Positions 1-9,496 are shown, counted from the first letter of the stretch. The stretch: 64,000 nucleotides of DNA from Streptomyces sp. NBC_01463 (GCA_036227345.1 CP109468.1:744001-808000), one strand, 5' to 3'. Translations and numbers: made by a program. Notes: generated by a model not told the origin, from the sequence alone.

Positions 1-653
1 CCGGCGTACGCCTGGTCACCGGGGACACGAAGGTCGTGGAGCGCTCCAGCGGTGACGGCGTCTACATCAACACCTCGGGCATCGGAGTGGTCCCCTCCGG
101 CGTCGACATCCACGCACGACGGGCCCGTCCCGGCGATGCCGTGCTGGTCAGCGGCGACATCGGGGTGCACGGAGTGGCCGTGATGAGCTGCCGGGAGGGC
201 CTGGAGTTCGGGACGACGGTCGAGAGCGACACCGCTCCGCTGCACGGGCTGGTCGCCGACATGATCGCCACCGGCGCCGACGTCCATGTGCTCCGGGATC
301 CCACGCGCGGCGGTGTCGCGGCATCGCTGAACGAGATCGCCCGCGCCTCGGACGTGGGCATCGAACTGGTCGAGCGGTCGCTTCCGGTGCCGCCCACGGT
401 GCGGGACGCGTGCAGTCTGCTCGGACTCGACCCGCTCCAGGTCGCCAACGAGGGCAAACTGATCGCGATCGTTCCGGCCGAGGACGCGGACCGGGTACTG
501 GCGGCCATGCGGGCCCACCCCCTGGCCCGGGACGCATGCAGGATCGGCAGCTGCGTGCCGGATCACGCCGGGATGGTGGTCGCCAGGACGGGACTGGGCG
601 GGAGCCGGGTGATCGGGCTACCGATCGGCGAACAGCTCCCGAGGATCTGTTAG
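1..653 (+). CDS. hypE: Hydrogenase maturation protein HypE, C-terminal part (cut by window edge)
   Basis: The open frame enters from the left edge (codons from base 3) and ends in TAG at 651-653; the true start lies outside. About 216 residues are visible: the GVRLVTGDTKVVER segment, the INTSGIG motif and the C-terminal AIR-synthase-like domain with DPTRGGVAASLNEIA. It ends in PRIC. HypE dehydrates the carbamoyl group placed by HypF on this terminal cysteine to make the cyanide ligand of [NiFe]-hydrogenase; the essential Cys is the last residue here. The stop codon abuts the ATG of the next gene, so the two are translationally linked. A GTG at 36 could be mistaken for a start, but conserved HypE sequence lies upstream of it. 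Confidence 0.93.
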   Translation, partial: GVRLVTGDTKVVERSSGDGVYINTSGIGVVPSGVDIHARRARPGDAVLVSGDIGVHGVAVMSCREGLEFGTTVESDTAPLHGLVADMIATGADVHVLRDPTRGGVAASLNEIARASDVGIELVERSLPVPPTVRDACSLLGLDPLQVANEGKLIAIVPAEDADRVLAAMRAHPLARDACRIGSCVPDHAGMVVARTGLGGSRVIGLPIGEQLPRIC

Positions 654-1376
654 ATGAGCGCCGAGGGCGCACTGCTGTTCGCGCGATACGCCTACCCGCC
701 CAACGAACTCGGCTACTGCGGCCCCGCCGACGCAGCGGCCCTCCTGCGTCGTGAAGCGACCGCCGACATCGAGCTGCGGGCCAGGCAGTTCGAGGGAGCC
801 TGGTGCTATCTCGAGTACCTGGCGGAGGTGGCCGGGATCCCGGACCCGCTCGACGCGCGGGTGGTGGAGGCGTACTGGATCGGCAACGAGCTGCTGGACC
901 TGGTCGATCCCGCCGGTCTGGTGGAGCGCATGACGGACCGGTTCCGGGGCCAGCTCGGCGGCACCTGGCGCGAAGCCGCGCAGCGGGCGCTCGCGCACCA
1001 CAGTTTCCAGGTGTTCGAGGTGTACCCATGGGCGCCGATGCTGCGGACGGGCGGGAATCCCACCGCCCTGTCCGTGCTCGACCAGTGCCGCATCCGTACA
1101 GGGGTGGTCCTCCGCGCCGACCGGCATCTGGCGACGGTACGGTGCCGCCCGCTCAGCTGGAACGGCACGGAACTGGTCACCGGTGACTGGCAGGAGGAGA
1201 CCGCTCGCCACTCGGCCGGCGGGAGGACGCTGATCGACGGCCTCTCCCCGGGCGACCGGGTGGCTCTGCACTGGGACTGGGTCTGCGATGTGATCACCGA
1301 CGAACAGGCCCGACGCATCGAGGACATCGAGGAACGGCAGCGCACGGGACCGATTCTGCGCGACCCGGTGCGCTGA
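654..1376 (+). CDS. DUF6390 family protein of the hydrogenase cluster
   Basis: 240 residues starting directly after the hypE stop (TAG-ATG), so translation is probably coupled. The N-terminus (LLFARYAYPPNELGYCGP) and the WDWVCDVIT stretch near the C-terminus match, from memory, the uncharacterised DUF6390 family found beside actinobacterial hyp genes. No signal peptide or membrane segment is seen; it looks like a soluble, mostly helical protein. The biochemical role is unknown. Position at the end of a hyp operon suggests an accessory role in hydrogenase assembly, which is inference from context only. Confidence 0.75.
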   Translation: MSAEGALLFARYAYPPNELGYCGPADAAALLRREATADIELRARQFEGAWCYLEYLAEVAGIPDPLDARVVEAYWIGNELLDLVDPAGLVERMTDRFRGQLGGTWREAAQRALAHHSFQVFEVYPWAPMLRTGGNPTALSVLDQCRIRTGVVLRADRHLATVRCRPLSWNGTELVTGDWQEETARHSAGGRTLIDGLSPGDRVALHWDWVCDVITDEQARRIEDIEERQRTGPILRDPVR

Positions 1377-1562
1377 CCGTCGCCTGCCCACCCCGGCGGT
1401 CGCCCGCTCGCAGAACCGGGCGCCGTACGGAGTGAGCCGTTCGGACCCGTCCGGGCTGCGGCGGCTCAGGTTTGCGCCGAGGTTGGACGTATGCCGGCAC
1501 AGAGCGCGGATGGCGTCCCCGGCGGTCGGTCGTCCGCAGGCTTCCGCGGCATCGGAGAAGGC

Positions 1563-2561
1563 ATGAGCGGGACATCGATGCGCCTGGTCCTCGGGGTGCT
1601 GGTGCTGCAGACGGCATTCGTCCTCTCGTGCATCGGCGCGTTCCGCGATCCCGCCCCGCACCGCGTTCCCCTGGCCATCACGGCTCCCACGACCCGGATC
1701 GCCGACGACACCTTCTATCAGCTCGCGTTGCTCCCCGGTGAGCCGGTGGACCCGTTCCGGGTGGCCGACGAGGCTGCGGCCCTGGACCGGATCCACGGTC
1801 GTCAGGTGAAGGGTGCGCTCATCGTCTCCCGCTCCGGCACCGACGACCTGTTGCTGGTCGCCAGTGGTGCGGGCCCGTCGCTGGCCAGGGAACTCGCTAC
1901 GCACGTCGGTGCGGCCGAAAGACAGCAGGGCCGCGCTGTCCGCGTCCGGGACGTGGCGCCGATCGCGCCGGGTGACAGGCGTCTCCTCTCCTCCTTCTCG
2001 CTCGTTGTGGGCTGGTGTGCGGGCGGCATCCTGTGCGCCTCGGTGCAGGCACTCGTTGCCGGGCGCCGTCCGGGGGTAGTACGCGCATCCGTCAAGACGG
2101 GCGTGCTGCTCATGTACTCGGTACTCGCCGGACTGCTCGGTGTCCTGGTCGCCAGGACTCTTCTGAACGCGGTGCCGGGAGACTTCTGGGCAATGTGGGC
2201 CGTGGGGTCCTTGCTGGTTCTGGCGGCGGGAGCCCTCACACTTGCCCTGCACGAACTGGCCGGAGTGCCGGGAATCGGTCTGGCGCTCGTGCTCGTGGTC
2301 GTTCTCGGTGTGCCCGGCTCGGGTGGGGTGTATCCCACCGAGCTGCTGCCCGCGTTCTGGCGCACGGCCGGTCCGTCCCTGCCGCCCGGTGCGGGCCTGG
2401 ATGCCCTGACCTCGGTCGCCTATTTCCGGGGCGCGGGTGCCGGCGGTCCGTTGTGGACGCTTCTGGCCTGGGCCGGTGGCGGCGCGGCCGTGGTCCTGCT
2501 GGGCGGAGTCCGCGCGCCCCGGTCTCACGCTCCCGCCGGGCGGATCACGCGCTCTCCCTGA
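1563..2561 (+). CDS. Membrane protein with one N-terminal and about five C-terminal membrane segments (DUF3533/ABC-2-like)
   Basis: 332 residues from ATG 1563, preceded by GGAGAAGGC; an upstream in-frame ATG at 1491 lacks a ribosome site and would add a non-hydrophobic leader. One membrane segment (residues about 6-27) is followed by an extracytoplasmic domain of about 120 residues, then five hydrophobic segments to the C-terminus. This layout resembles YhgE/Pip, DUF3533 and ABC-2 permease-like proteins, but no diagnostic motif was recognised and there is no adjacent ATPase. It is separated from the hydrogenase genes by 186 bp and convergent with the sensor phosphatase downstream. Function unknown; transport or export of a small molecule is possible. 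Confidence 0.7.
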   Translation: MSGTSMRLVLGVLVLQTAFVLSCIGAFRDPAPHRVPLAITAPTTRIADDTFYQLALLPGEPVDPFRVADEAAALDRIHGRQVKGALIVSRSGTDDLLLVASGAGPSLARELATHVGAAERQQGRAVRVRDVAPIAPGDRRLLSSFSLVVGWCAGGILCASVQALVAGRRPGVVRASVKTGVLLMYSVLAGLLGVLVARTLLNAVPGDFWAMWAVGSLLVLAAGALTLALHELAGVPGIGLALVLVVVLGVPGSGGVYPTELLPAFWRTAGPSLPPGAGLDALTSVAYFRGAGAGGPLWTLLAWAGGGAAVVLLGGVRAPRSHAPAGRITRSP

Positions 2562-2596
2562 CGCCGAGGCACCACCACGGCGTCACGATCCCGGCG

Positions 2597-5386
2597 TCAC
2601 CAGTCCTCGTCCGCCCACTGGTCGAGCAGGGCTTCGCCGTTGAGGCTGCTGTGAGGTACCTCGGTGCCGAGGGACTGCTCGGCCCAGATGACCTTGCCGC
2701 GTGCGGTGTAGCGCGTACCCCAGCGGTGCGCGAGCCGGGCGATGATGAACAGGCCGCGCCCGCCCTCGTCGGTGGTGGCGGCCTGACGCACGTGCGGGGC
2801 GGTGCTGCTGCCGTCCGCGACCTCGCAGATCAGGGTGTCGTCGTCGTGCAGCAAGCGGAGCCTGATCGGTGGGGAGCCGTAGCGGATCGCGTTGGTGACC
2901 AGCTCACTGACGATGAGTTCCGTCGCGTACGTGGCGTCCGCCAGTCCCCACCCGTTCACCGCGCGGGACGCTTCCGCACGGATGCCGGCGACCACGGTCG
3001 GGTCGTCGGGTACGTCCCAGTCGGCGACACTGCCGGGGTCCATGAGATGGGTGCGGGCGACGAGCAGGGCCACGTCGTCCGTGGGCCGGTCGGTCAGCAG
3101 GGCGTCGATGACCGCTTGGCAGGTGGCCTCGGGGCCGAGGTCACCGGGGCGGGCCAGAGTGGCACGCAGGACCTCGAGCCCGGCGTCGATGTCGCGGCCC
3201 CGCCGCTCGACCAGCCCGTCGGTGAACAGGACCAGTCGGCTTCCTGCGGGCAGTACGAGATCGGTGGTCTCCACCGGCAGGCCCTCGTTGATGCCGAGCG
3301 GCGGCGACCCGGGGATCTCCGGGTAGGTGACGGTGCCGTCCGGGAGCACCAGGGCCGGGCCCGGGTGGCCGGCCCTGGACAGGGTGCAGTGCCCGGTGGC
3401 CGGGTCGTAGATGGCGTAGAGGCAGGTGGCACCGGAGATCTCGACGTCGCTGTCCCCCTCGGCGTCGAGCCGGCCGACGAGGGCGTCGAGGTGGGCGAGG
3501 AGTTCGTCGGGGGGCAGGTCCAGGGCCGAGAAGTTGTGCACCGCGGTGCGCAGTCGCCCCATGGTGGCGGCGGCGTGGAGGCCATGGCCGACGACATCAC
3601 CGACCACCAGCGCGACCCGTGCTCCGGGCAGCGGGATGATGTCGTACCAGTCCCCGCCCACGCCCGGCTGAGCCGGGAGGTAGCGATGGGCCACCTCAAG
3701 GGCGGAGTGCGTGGGCAGCGAGCGGGGCAGCAGGCTGCGCTGGAGTGTGACGGCCATGGTGTGCTCGCGGGTGAAACGGCGCGCGTTGTCGATGGCCACA
3801 CCCGCCCGGGCGGCCAGTTCCTCGGCAACGGACAGGTCCTCGGGCTCGAAGGGGCTCTTGTCCTTGCGCCAGAAGTCGACGCTCCCCAGCACCACACCGC
3901 GCGCCTGCAGCGGGGCGGAGATCAGGGAGTGGATGCCGTAGTCCAGGACTGCGCGCACCCGCGGCCGGTCCAGGGCGATCCAGACCTCGGAGGCCGAGAG
4001 GTCGGCGGCGAGCACGGCCCGGCCGCCGGCCACACCGAGCGCCGCGGTACTGCCGTCGGGGAAGTGCACCATCTCCCCCACCGGGTACAGGGGGTGATCG
4101 CCCCGGATTCCGGCGATCGCGGTGCGGCGCATGTCGGAGTCGGCTCCTGTGGGTTCCTCACCGCGCAGCACGGGGTCCAGCAACTCCACGGTGACGAAGT
4201 CGGCGAACCGGGGCACCGCAACGGCCGCCAGTTCCTCGGCGGTGCGCACCACGTCGAGGGTGGTGCCGATGTGCGTGCCGGCCTCGTAGAGCAGTTGCAG
4301 CCGGGACCGCGCCACTTCGGCCCGGCCGGCCAGTTCACGCAGCTCGGTGGTGTCGCGCAGAGTGACCACACTGCCCCGAGGGCCTCCTGAACCCTCGACG
4401 GTACGGAGGTTGACGGCCAGGAGCCGGTCCCCGTTGGAGTGCACCTCGTCGCTGGCAGTCCGTCCCGAGACCAGGAGTTGCGTCGTGTCCGGTGTCAGAC
4501 CGAGGTCGGCCACCTCGCGTTGCTCGGCGTTGCGCGGCAGGTCGAGCAGTCGTCGCGCCTCGTCATTGACCAGCGTGAGCACACCGCGGTCGTCGATGAT
4601 GAGCACGCCTTCCCGCACCGAGTGCAGGACGGCGTCATGGTGCTCGTACATCCGTGTCATCTCGGCGGGCCCCAGGCCGTGGGTCTGGTGGCGCAGGCGT
4701 CTGCTCACGGCCGCCGCCCCGGCCGCGGCCAGCAGGAGTGCCCCGCCCGCGACCGCGAGGATCGCCGGCAGCTGGTGCGCGACCATCTCGTTGACGCTCT
4801 TGACGTAGATCCCGACCGAGATCAGTCCGACGACCCGGCCCTCGGCATCGAAGACGGCGACGGTCGTGTCGACGGCTCGCCCCAGGGCGCTGTCGAACGT
4901 CTCCTGGAAGGGCTTCCCCGTGAGCGCGGGTCCGAAGCCGCCGGTGACATGGCCGCCAATGCGGCCGGGATCGGGGTGGGACCAGCGGATGCCCCTCGGG
5001 TCGAAGGCCACCACATAGCCGACGTCGGCGTCCCTGCGCATCTTCTCCGAACTGGGCTGGAGCACCCGGGTCGGGTTCGGCGACCGCATCGCCGCGGCGG
5101 TGCCCGGTGCGTCCCGGAACGCCACGGCCACGGCGAGCGACCTGTCCCGCGCCTCGTCCGTGGCGTTGTGCTGCGACTGGACGACGAGGACCACGAGGGT
5201 GGCGGCGATGAGCAGGACCGCGACGACCACCTGCAGCAGGAACACCTGTCCTGCGACGCTCCGCGGCATCGGGTTGGACAGCCCGCCACGACGCCGGCCT
5301 CGGAACCGCGACGGAGCCCCTTGCTCAACCATTGGCTCAGCATCACCGAGGACAGCTCCGCGGAGCGGCTGACCGGGCCGGTGCAT
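2597..5386 (-). CDS. Sensor SpoIIE-type phosphatase with Cache, PAS, GAF, PP2C and RsbW-like kinase domains
   Basis: 929 residues. Order: membrane segment (about 45-68), extracytoplasmic CitA/DcuS-like Cache domain (about 70-200), second membrane segment (about 208-228), PAS (about 250-345), GAF (about 365-530), SpoIIE PP2C phosphatase (about 560-770) and an RsbW-like HATPase_c (about 790-905). The metal-binding motifs GGDWYD, GDVVGHG, FTDG and TDDVA are all present, and the kinase has its N box (ELIVSELVTNAIRYG) and G box (GGRGLFI). It should dephosphorylate an anti-anti-sigma protein in response to an external ligand and may also bind an antagonist through its kinase domain. Start 5386 has GAGG 7 bases upstream; ATG 5332 is the alternative. 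No STAS partner lies next to it. Confidence 0.88.
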   Translation of the reverse strand: MHRPGQPLRGAVLGDAEPMVEQGAPSRFRGRRRGGLSNPMPRSVAGQVFLLQVVVAVLLIAATLVVLVVQSQHNATDEARDRSLAVAVAFRDAPGTAAAMRSPNPTRVLQPSSEKMRRDADVGYVVAFDPRGIRWSHPDPGRIGGHVTGGFGPALTGKPFQETFDSALGRAVDTTVAVFDAEGRVVGLISVGIYVKSVNEMVAHQLPAILAVAGGALLLAAAGAAAVSRRLRHQTHGLGPAEMTRMYEHHDAVLHSVREGVLIIDDRGVLTLVNDEARRLLDLPRNAEQREVADLGLTPDTTQLLVSGRTASDEVHSNGDRLLAVNLRTVEGSGGPRGSVVTLRDTTELRELAGRAEVARSRLQLLYEAGTHIGTTLDVVRTAEELAAVAVPRFADFVTVELLDPVLRGEEPTGADSDMRRTAIAGIRGDHPLYPVGEMVHFPDGSTAALGVAGGRAVLAADLSASEVWIALDRPRVRAVLDYGIHSLISAPLQARGVVLGSVDFWRKDKSPFEPEDLSVAEELAARAGVAIDNARRFTREHTMAVTLQRSLLPRSLPTHSALEVAHRYLPAQPGVGGDWYDIIPLPGARVALVVGDVVGHGLHAAATMGRLRTAVHNFSALDLPPDELLAHLDALVGRLDAEGDSDVEISGATCLYAIYDPATGHCTLSRAGHPGPALVLPDGTVTYPEIPGSPPLGINEGLPVETTDLVLPAGSRLVLFTDGLVERRGRDIDAGLEVLRATLARPGDLGPEATCQAVIDALLTDRPTDDVALLVARTHLMDPGSVADWDVPDDPTVVAGIRAEASRAVNGWGLADATYATELIVSELVTNAIRYGSPPIRLRLLHDDDTLICEVADGSSTAPHVRQAATTDEGGRGLFIIARLAHRWGTRYTARGKVIWAEQSLGTEVPHSSLNGEALLDQWADEDW

Positions 5387-5444
5387 GGCACTGCCTCACA
5401 CGACGGGGTCACATCCCAGGTACAGGTGAGAGCCGTGCTGTGCT

Positions 5445-5476
5445 CCTGCTCCCGCGGGCCATCCCGCGGGAGCAGG
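5445..5476 (-). terminator. Strong hairpin, probable terminator of the exported phosphodiesterase gene
   Basis: A perfect 14-bp stem (CCTGCTCCCGCGGG with its complement) around the 4-base loop CCAT. It lies 25 bp past the stop of the minus-strand gene ending at 5501 and before the sensor phosphatase start. There is no U-run, as usual in high-GC actinobacteria. Confidence 0.7.
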
Positions 5477-5500
5477 CCCGTACGCGTGCGGCCGGTGGCG

Positions 5501-7033
5501 TCACCTGGCGTGGAGCCGGAACCTGTCGATCACCCAGTAGAAATCGTTGTCGCCGGTGTAGTGGAAGCGAACGTGCGCCGACGTGACGCCGGGTGGGATC
5601 GGGACCTCGATGGACTGCTCCTGCGACGTGACATCCGTGGTGTAGCTCCGGACCTCGACGGGTGTGCCGGCGTTGAAGGAGACGAGGACCCTGGCCGTCT
5701 GCTGCTCCACCTGCCGGTAGTGCGTGACGAACTCGATCGTCAGCGTGCTCCTGCCCGAGAGGCCGCCGACCGTGGGCGACACGAGGGTCGAGTCGAACCG
5801 GCCGGAGAACGTCCTGTCGGACCATTCGTCCGAGTCGGCGACCGCGAAGACGCCGCGGGCCCGCACATTGAGCTCGCGCCACTGGTCGCGTTGGGTGCGC
5901 GACCAGAACTCGTTCGTGGTGAAGGTCCAGCCGCGCCATTCCGTCACGCCGCCGGTTCCCATGGCGTCGTTGATGACGGACCAGCCGCTCGGCGCTGTGT
6001 GCGTGAAGCCCAGGACGTCGGCGGGGATCCCCGTCTCGTCCACGCGGGCGGCCAGCTTCGGCCCAAGCGTGTCGAAGCCGTCGTCGGTCCGGTCCTGCAA
6101 TGGCTTGCCGTCCATCCCCCAGGAGGGGTCGACGGGCAGACCGAGCTGCTTGAACACCGTGGGCACGACGTCCACGAGCCGGGTGTCGATCGGGCGGCCT
6201 CCGGCCTCGATCCCTGGTCCCTGGGCGAGGACGAAGGTCCGCCGCTCCTCGATCGAGCTGCCGCCGTGACCGCCGGCGTCCGCATGTCCGTGGTCCGTGG
6301 CCACGATGACGGTCCAGCGTTCGGAGGCGTACGTGGGCCGCGCCCTGATCGAGGCCCACAGCTTCCCCAGATGGACGTCCTGCCCGGCGATCGCGTCGAG
6401 GTACCGGTCACCGGTTCCGCTCTCGTGGCCCACCTGGTCGGTGTAGCCGAAGTAGACGAAGAGGACGTCCGGATTCTGGTTACGGATGACGGACGCGGCC
6501 TCGTCGGCGATCTTCTGGTCGTTGGGTATGTCGTGCTGGGGCAGGACGAGTCTGGCGTCGGCGCCCTCGGTGACGGCGCCGTAGGTGTCCAGCGGGGGCC
6601 AGTCGACGGCCGCGTAGGTGGACAGTCCGGGCTTCACCCGGGCGAGGCGGGCCAGGAGACCGGGGTACTCGTCGAATCGCCTGCCGGTGAAGTCGTTGTC
6701 CTTGACGCCGTGCTTGTCGGGCCAGACCCCGGTCGAGATCGTCGACCACCCCGGTCCGGACAGGGTGGGGGCCATGGGGTTCGCGTAGAGCAGGGACCTC
6801 GCGTACGTACCGGCCGCCATCATGGCCTTGAGGTGCGGCGCGTTAGCCGCGTCGATCCGGTCGTGCCGCAGGCCGTCCATTCCGACGATGAGGACCTTGT
6901 CCTTGCTGATGCCGTTCGGCAGGGCCGGGGCGGCGTGGGCCGCGGGCGCTTGAGCGAGTGTCGTGGTGGCGGCCGCGACTGTGGCCGCCCCTGCCGCGAG
7001 CACCGCGCGCCGGGCAATTCCGTCCTGGGGCAT
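5501..7033 (-). CDS. Exported alkaline-phosphatase-superfamily phosphodiesterase
   Basis: 510 residues from ATG 7033, which has a near-perfect ribosome site (GGAGGAAAACCC); upstream in-frame codons are ignored. The N-terminus carries a twin-arginine-type signal (IARRAVLAAGAA to AHAAP). The type I phosphodiesterase/nucleotide pyrophosphatase fold is shown by GMDGLR (metal Asp), SGPGWSTISTG (Thr nucleophile region), DQVGHESG and TDHGHADAGGHGG (metal ligands). After about residue 360 comes a beta-rich domain of roughly 150 residues that may bind carbohydrate or wall material. Expected role is extracellular release of phosphate from a phosphodiester or phosphonate ester, matching the phosphonate island beside it. 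It is divergent from a LysR gene. The exact substrate is unknown. Confidence 0.85.
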   Translation of the reverse strand: MPQDGIARRAVLAAGAATVAAATTTLAQAPAAHAAPALPNGISKDKVLIVGMDGLRHDRIDAANAPHLKAMMAAGTYARSLLYANPMAPTLSGPGWSTISTGVWPDKHGVKDNDFTGRRFDEYPGLLARLARVKPGLSTYAAVDWPPLDTYGAVTEGADARLVLPQHDIPNDQKIADEAASVIRNQNPDVLFVYFGYTDQVGHESGTGDRYLDAIAGQDVHLGKLWASIRARPTYASERWTVIVATDHGHADAGGHGGSSIEERRTFVLAQGPGIEAGGRPIDTRLVDVVPTVFKQLGLPVDPSWGMDGKPLQDRTDDGFDTLGPKLAARVDETGIPADVLGFTHTAPSGWSVINDAMGTGGVTEWRGWTFTTNEFWSRTQRDQWRELNVRARGVFAVADSDEWSDRTFSGRFDSTLVSPTVGGLSGRSTLTIEFVTHYRQVEQQTARVLVSFNAGTPVEVRSYTTDVTSQEQSIEVPIPPGVTSAHVRFHYTGDNDFYWVIDRFRLHAR

Positions 7034-7097
7034 GGGTTTTCCTCCGCTGATGGATGAAGATCGATGAGTGGGTCGGCCGGTCCACAACGTGTGCGAT

Positions 7098-7118
7098 AGC
7101 CATGCGCATGCCATGGCT
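7098..7118. promoter_or_regulatory. Inverted repeat between divergent phosphodiesterase and LysR genes
   Basis: AGCCATG, 7-bp spacer, CATGGCT: perfect 7-bp arms, with an inner CATGCGCATG palindrome. It lies 23 bp before the LysR ATG and 65 bp before the phosphodiesterase start, the usual place for a LysR operator controlling both. It is not a classical T-N11-A box, so the assignment is tentative. Confidence 0.4.
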
Positions 7119-7140
7119 TGTCCGTCGGGAGATCCGCCGC

Positions 7141-8034
7141 ATGGTGACGCTCAATCAGTTGGAAGTCCTGCTGAGGGTGCTGGAGCACCAGGGGTTCTCA
7201 GGAGCCGCGAAATCGCTGTTCATGAGCCAGCCCTCGGTCTCCAACCACATCCGCAATCTGGAGAACTCCTGCGGGATCCAGCTGGTCCACCGCACGAGCG
7301 CCGGTGCGCGCCCCACGCCCGCCGGTGAGGTGGTCGCCGAGCACGCACGCCAGGTGTTCGCGGTCATGGACTCCCTGGAGCGGACGGTCGCCGGCTTCCG
7401 CGGGCTCGGGGGTGGCCGGCTGGTCCTCGCGGGGACGACCACCCTCGGCACGTACCTCCTGCCGCGTCTTGTCGCGGACTTCTCCACACGGGCTCCCAAG
7501 GTGAGGTGTGAGATCCGCGTGGGCAACGAGGACGCGGTCGAGTCGTGGCTGCTGCGCGGGGAGGTCGCCCTGGGACTGTGCGCCGGCACGCCCCGCGATG
7601 AACAGCTGGTCTCCCAGGGCATGTTCGAGGAGGCCATGGTGCTGGTGGCCGAGCCGCAGACGCCGCTCGCCGGCCGTGCGCTGACTCCCCCGGATCTCCG
7701 GAACCAGCGCTTCCTCATGCGCGAGGCGGGCTCGGCCACCCGGCACCTCCAGGAGGAGACCTTGCGCGCCTGGGGACTCGACGACGCCGAGCAGTGGGAC
7801 ATGTGGGGACCGGGCACCCTCAAGCAGGCGGTGTGCGAGGGGCTCGGGGTGGCCCTGCTCTCCGAGCACGTGGCGCGCTACGAGATCGCCGCCGGGATGC
7901 TCGCCGACCTGACGGTCAGCCCCGCACCGCCGAAGCGGACCGTGTCCCTGGTCCGCCGGAGCGACCGCGTACTCACACCGCCGGAGCAGGCGTTCGCCGA
8001 CCTGGTCCGGGCCGTAGCCGAGTGGCCTGCCTGA
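7141..8034 (+). CDS. LysR-family transcriptional regulator
   Basis: 297 residues from ATG 7141. The in-frame frame opens at 7054, but the canonical LysR N-terminus begins at VTLNQLEVLLRVLEHQGFS, with GGGAG upstream. Helix-turn-helix: residues about 5-62 (SGAAKSLFMSQPSVSNHIRNLE). The LysR substrate-binding domain covers about 90-290. It is divergent from the exported phosphodiesterase and convergent, 7 bp apart, with the aldehyde dehydrogenase that ends the phosphonate operon, so it may control either. It resembles CysB/CbbR-like LysR proteins in general; the inducer cannot be named. Confidence 0.88.
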   Translation: MVTLNQLEVLLRVLEHQGFSGAAKSLFMSQPSVSNHIRNLENSCGIQLVHRTSAGARPTPAGEVVAEHARQVFAVMDSLERTVAGFRGLGGGRLVLAGTTTLGTYLLPRLVADFSTRAPKVRCEIRVGNEDAVESWLLRGEVALGLCAGTPRDEQLVSQGMFEEAMVLVAEPQTPLAGRALTPPDLRNQRFLMREAGSATRHLQEETLRAWGLDDAEQWDMWGPGTLKQAVCEGLGVALLSEHVARYEIAAGMLADLTVSPAPPKRTVSLVRRSDRVLTPPEQAFADLVRAVAEWPA

Positions 8035-8041
8035 CATGCTG

Positions 8042-9496
8042 TCAGTACTTGATGCAGGCGGACCGCAGGTCGGTGTAGAAGTCCCACACGTCGGGCGAGC
8101 ACTCGGGGGCGCCGAGCTGTGACGCCTTCGCGCCCATGTGCGGCAGATGGGAGTACGCGCCCACTCCCGGCCGGTTCACATGGAGCATGCCCGCCTGGAA
8201 GTCCTGCAGCGCCTGGAACATGTGGCCCGGATTCTGCGTGAAGATCGTGCCGGACATCCCGTACTTCACCGAGTTCGAGATGCTCATGGCGTCCTCGTAG
8301 CCCTCGCAGTCGATGACCGACAGCACGGGCCCGAAGACCTCTTCCTGCGCGATCCTGCTCTCCCGGGCCACACCGGTCAGCACGGTCGGCTCGACGAAGT
8401 ATCCCGGACTGTCCGCCTTGGCCTCACGGCCACCGCAGACCGCGGTCGCGCCCGCGGCCGTCGCCCCCTCCACCGCCGCCAGGCAGGCCCGCAGCCGTTC
8501 CTCGTTGACCACCGGGCCGATGTCCGCCCCGTCCCGGTCGCCGCGGCCGACACGCATCGCCGCGACCCGCGGGATCAGCCGCTCCAGCAACGCCTCCCGT
8601 ACCGATCGGTCCACCACGACCCGGCTGGTGGCGCTGCACCGCTGTCCGCTCTGCCCGAAGGCACCGTGGACGATCGCGTCGACGGCCGCGTCGAGGTCGG
8701 CGTCCGCGAGCACGATGAGGGCGTTCTTCCCGCCCAGTTCGAGTTGCGTCCGCATCAGCCGGCCGGCGCCCGCCCTGTTGATCGCCCGCCCCACCGGAAG
8801 CGAACCGGTGAACGAGATGCCCGCCACCCGCTCGTCGGCCACCAGCGCCTCGCCCGGCGCGCGGTCCCCCTGGACCAGGTTGAGAACGCCCGGGGGAACA
8901 CCCGCGTCGGTGAACGCCTGCACCAGCAGCGCCGATGTCCACGGAGTCAGCGGCGACGGCTTGAGCACCGCCGTGCAGCCCGCCACCAGCGCGGGAGCGA
9001 CCTTCCACATGGGTATGGCCACCGGAAAGTTCCAGGGAGTGATCAGGCCCACGACACCGAGCGGCCGCCGGAAGGTCATCGCGATCGTGCGCGGCTCCTC
9101 CGCGGGGGTGGTCACCCCGTTGATACGGCGGGCCTCCCCGATGGTGAAGTCGAGGATCGCCAGGGCACGGGCCACCTCGCCTCCGCTCTCGGAGAGCCGC
9201 TTGCCCTGCTCACGGGTGATCGCCGCGGCGAACTCGCCGCCTCGCTCGCCGATCAGCCGTGCCGCCGCCGACAGGACCGTGGCCCGCTCGATGGGACCGA
9301 TCGCGTCCCACTCCCGCTGCGCGGTGGACGCCGCGTCGACGGCGGCGGTGACGTCCTGCGCGCCGGACTCCGCGAACTGTCCCACGACGTCGTCGGTGTC
9401 GGCCGGGTTGATGTTCGCGCGCACCGCTCCGGTCAGGGGCGGTACCCAGCGCCCGTCGATGTGGTTGAGCAGGTGGTCGGGGCTCGGCTGTGCCAT
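8042..9496 (-). CDS. Aldehyde dehydrogenase, candidate phosphonoacetaldehyde dehydrogenase (PhnY-like)
   Basis: 484 residues, full length for the NAD(P)-dependent aldehyde dehydrogenase family. Asn156 (PWNF), Glu253 (ELGGKN) and the nucleophile Cys287 (GQRCSA) are all present. Start ATG 9496 has GAGGAG at good spacing. It is the last gene of a minus-strand run containing phnDCE, phosphonoacetate hydrolase and a phosphonate-associated alcohol dehydrogenase. In that context the likely reaction is phosphonoacetaldehyde to phosphonoacetate, feeding PhnA. Family and activity type are clear; the substrate is inferred from neighbours. A generic semialdehyde dehydrogenase role is the alternative. Confidence 0.82.
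   Translation of the reverse strand: MAQPSPDHLLNHIDGRWVPPLTGAVRANINPADTDDVVGQFAESGAQDVTAAVDAASTAQREWDAIGPIERATVLSAAARLIGERGGEFAAAITREQGKRLSESGGEVARALAILDFTIGEARRINGVTTPAEEPRTIAMTFRRPLGVVGLITPWNFPVAIPMWKVAPALVAGCTAVLKPSPLTPWTSALLVQAFTDAGVPPGVLNLVQGDRAPGEALVADERVAGISFTGSLPVGRAINRAGAGRLMRTQLELGGKNALIVLADADLDAAVDAIVHGAFGQSGQRCSATSRVVVDRSVREALLERLIPRVAAMRVGRGDRDGADIGPVVNEERLRACLAAVEGATAAGATAVCGGREAKADSPGYFVEPTVLTGVARESRIAQEEVFGPVLSVIDCEGYEDAMSISNSVKYGMSGTIFTQNPGHMFQALQDFQAGMLHVNRPGVGAYSHLPHMGAKASQLGAPECSPDVWDFYTDLRSACIKY

Noticed and set aside
618..2528. Long minus-strand frame opposite the DUF6390 and membrane-protein genes
   Set aside because: Composition is Arg/Gly/Gln-rich without motifs, and the plus-strand genes have ribosome sites and family matches.
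4439..7057. A very long open frame on the plus strand opposite the sensor phosphatase and phosphodiesterase genes
   Set aside because: It is antisense to two genes with clear domains, its translation has no recognisable fold, and high GC commonly leaves such frames open.
8042..9496. Calling the aldehyde dehydrogenase phnY outright
   Set aside because: Catalytic residues are generic to the family; the phosphonoacetaldehyde assignment rests only on neighbours, so no gene symbol was given.
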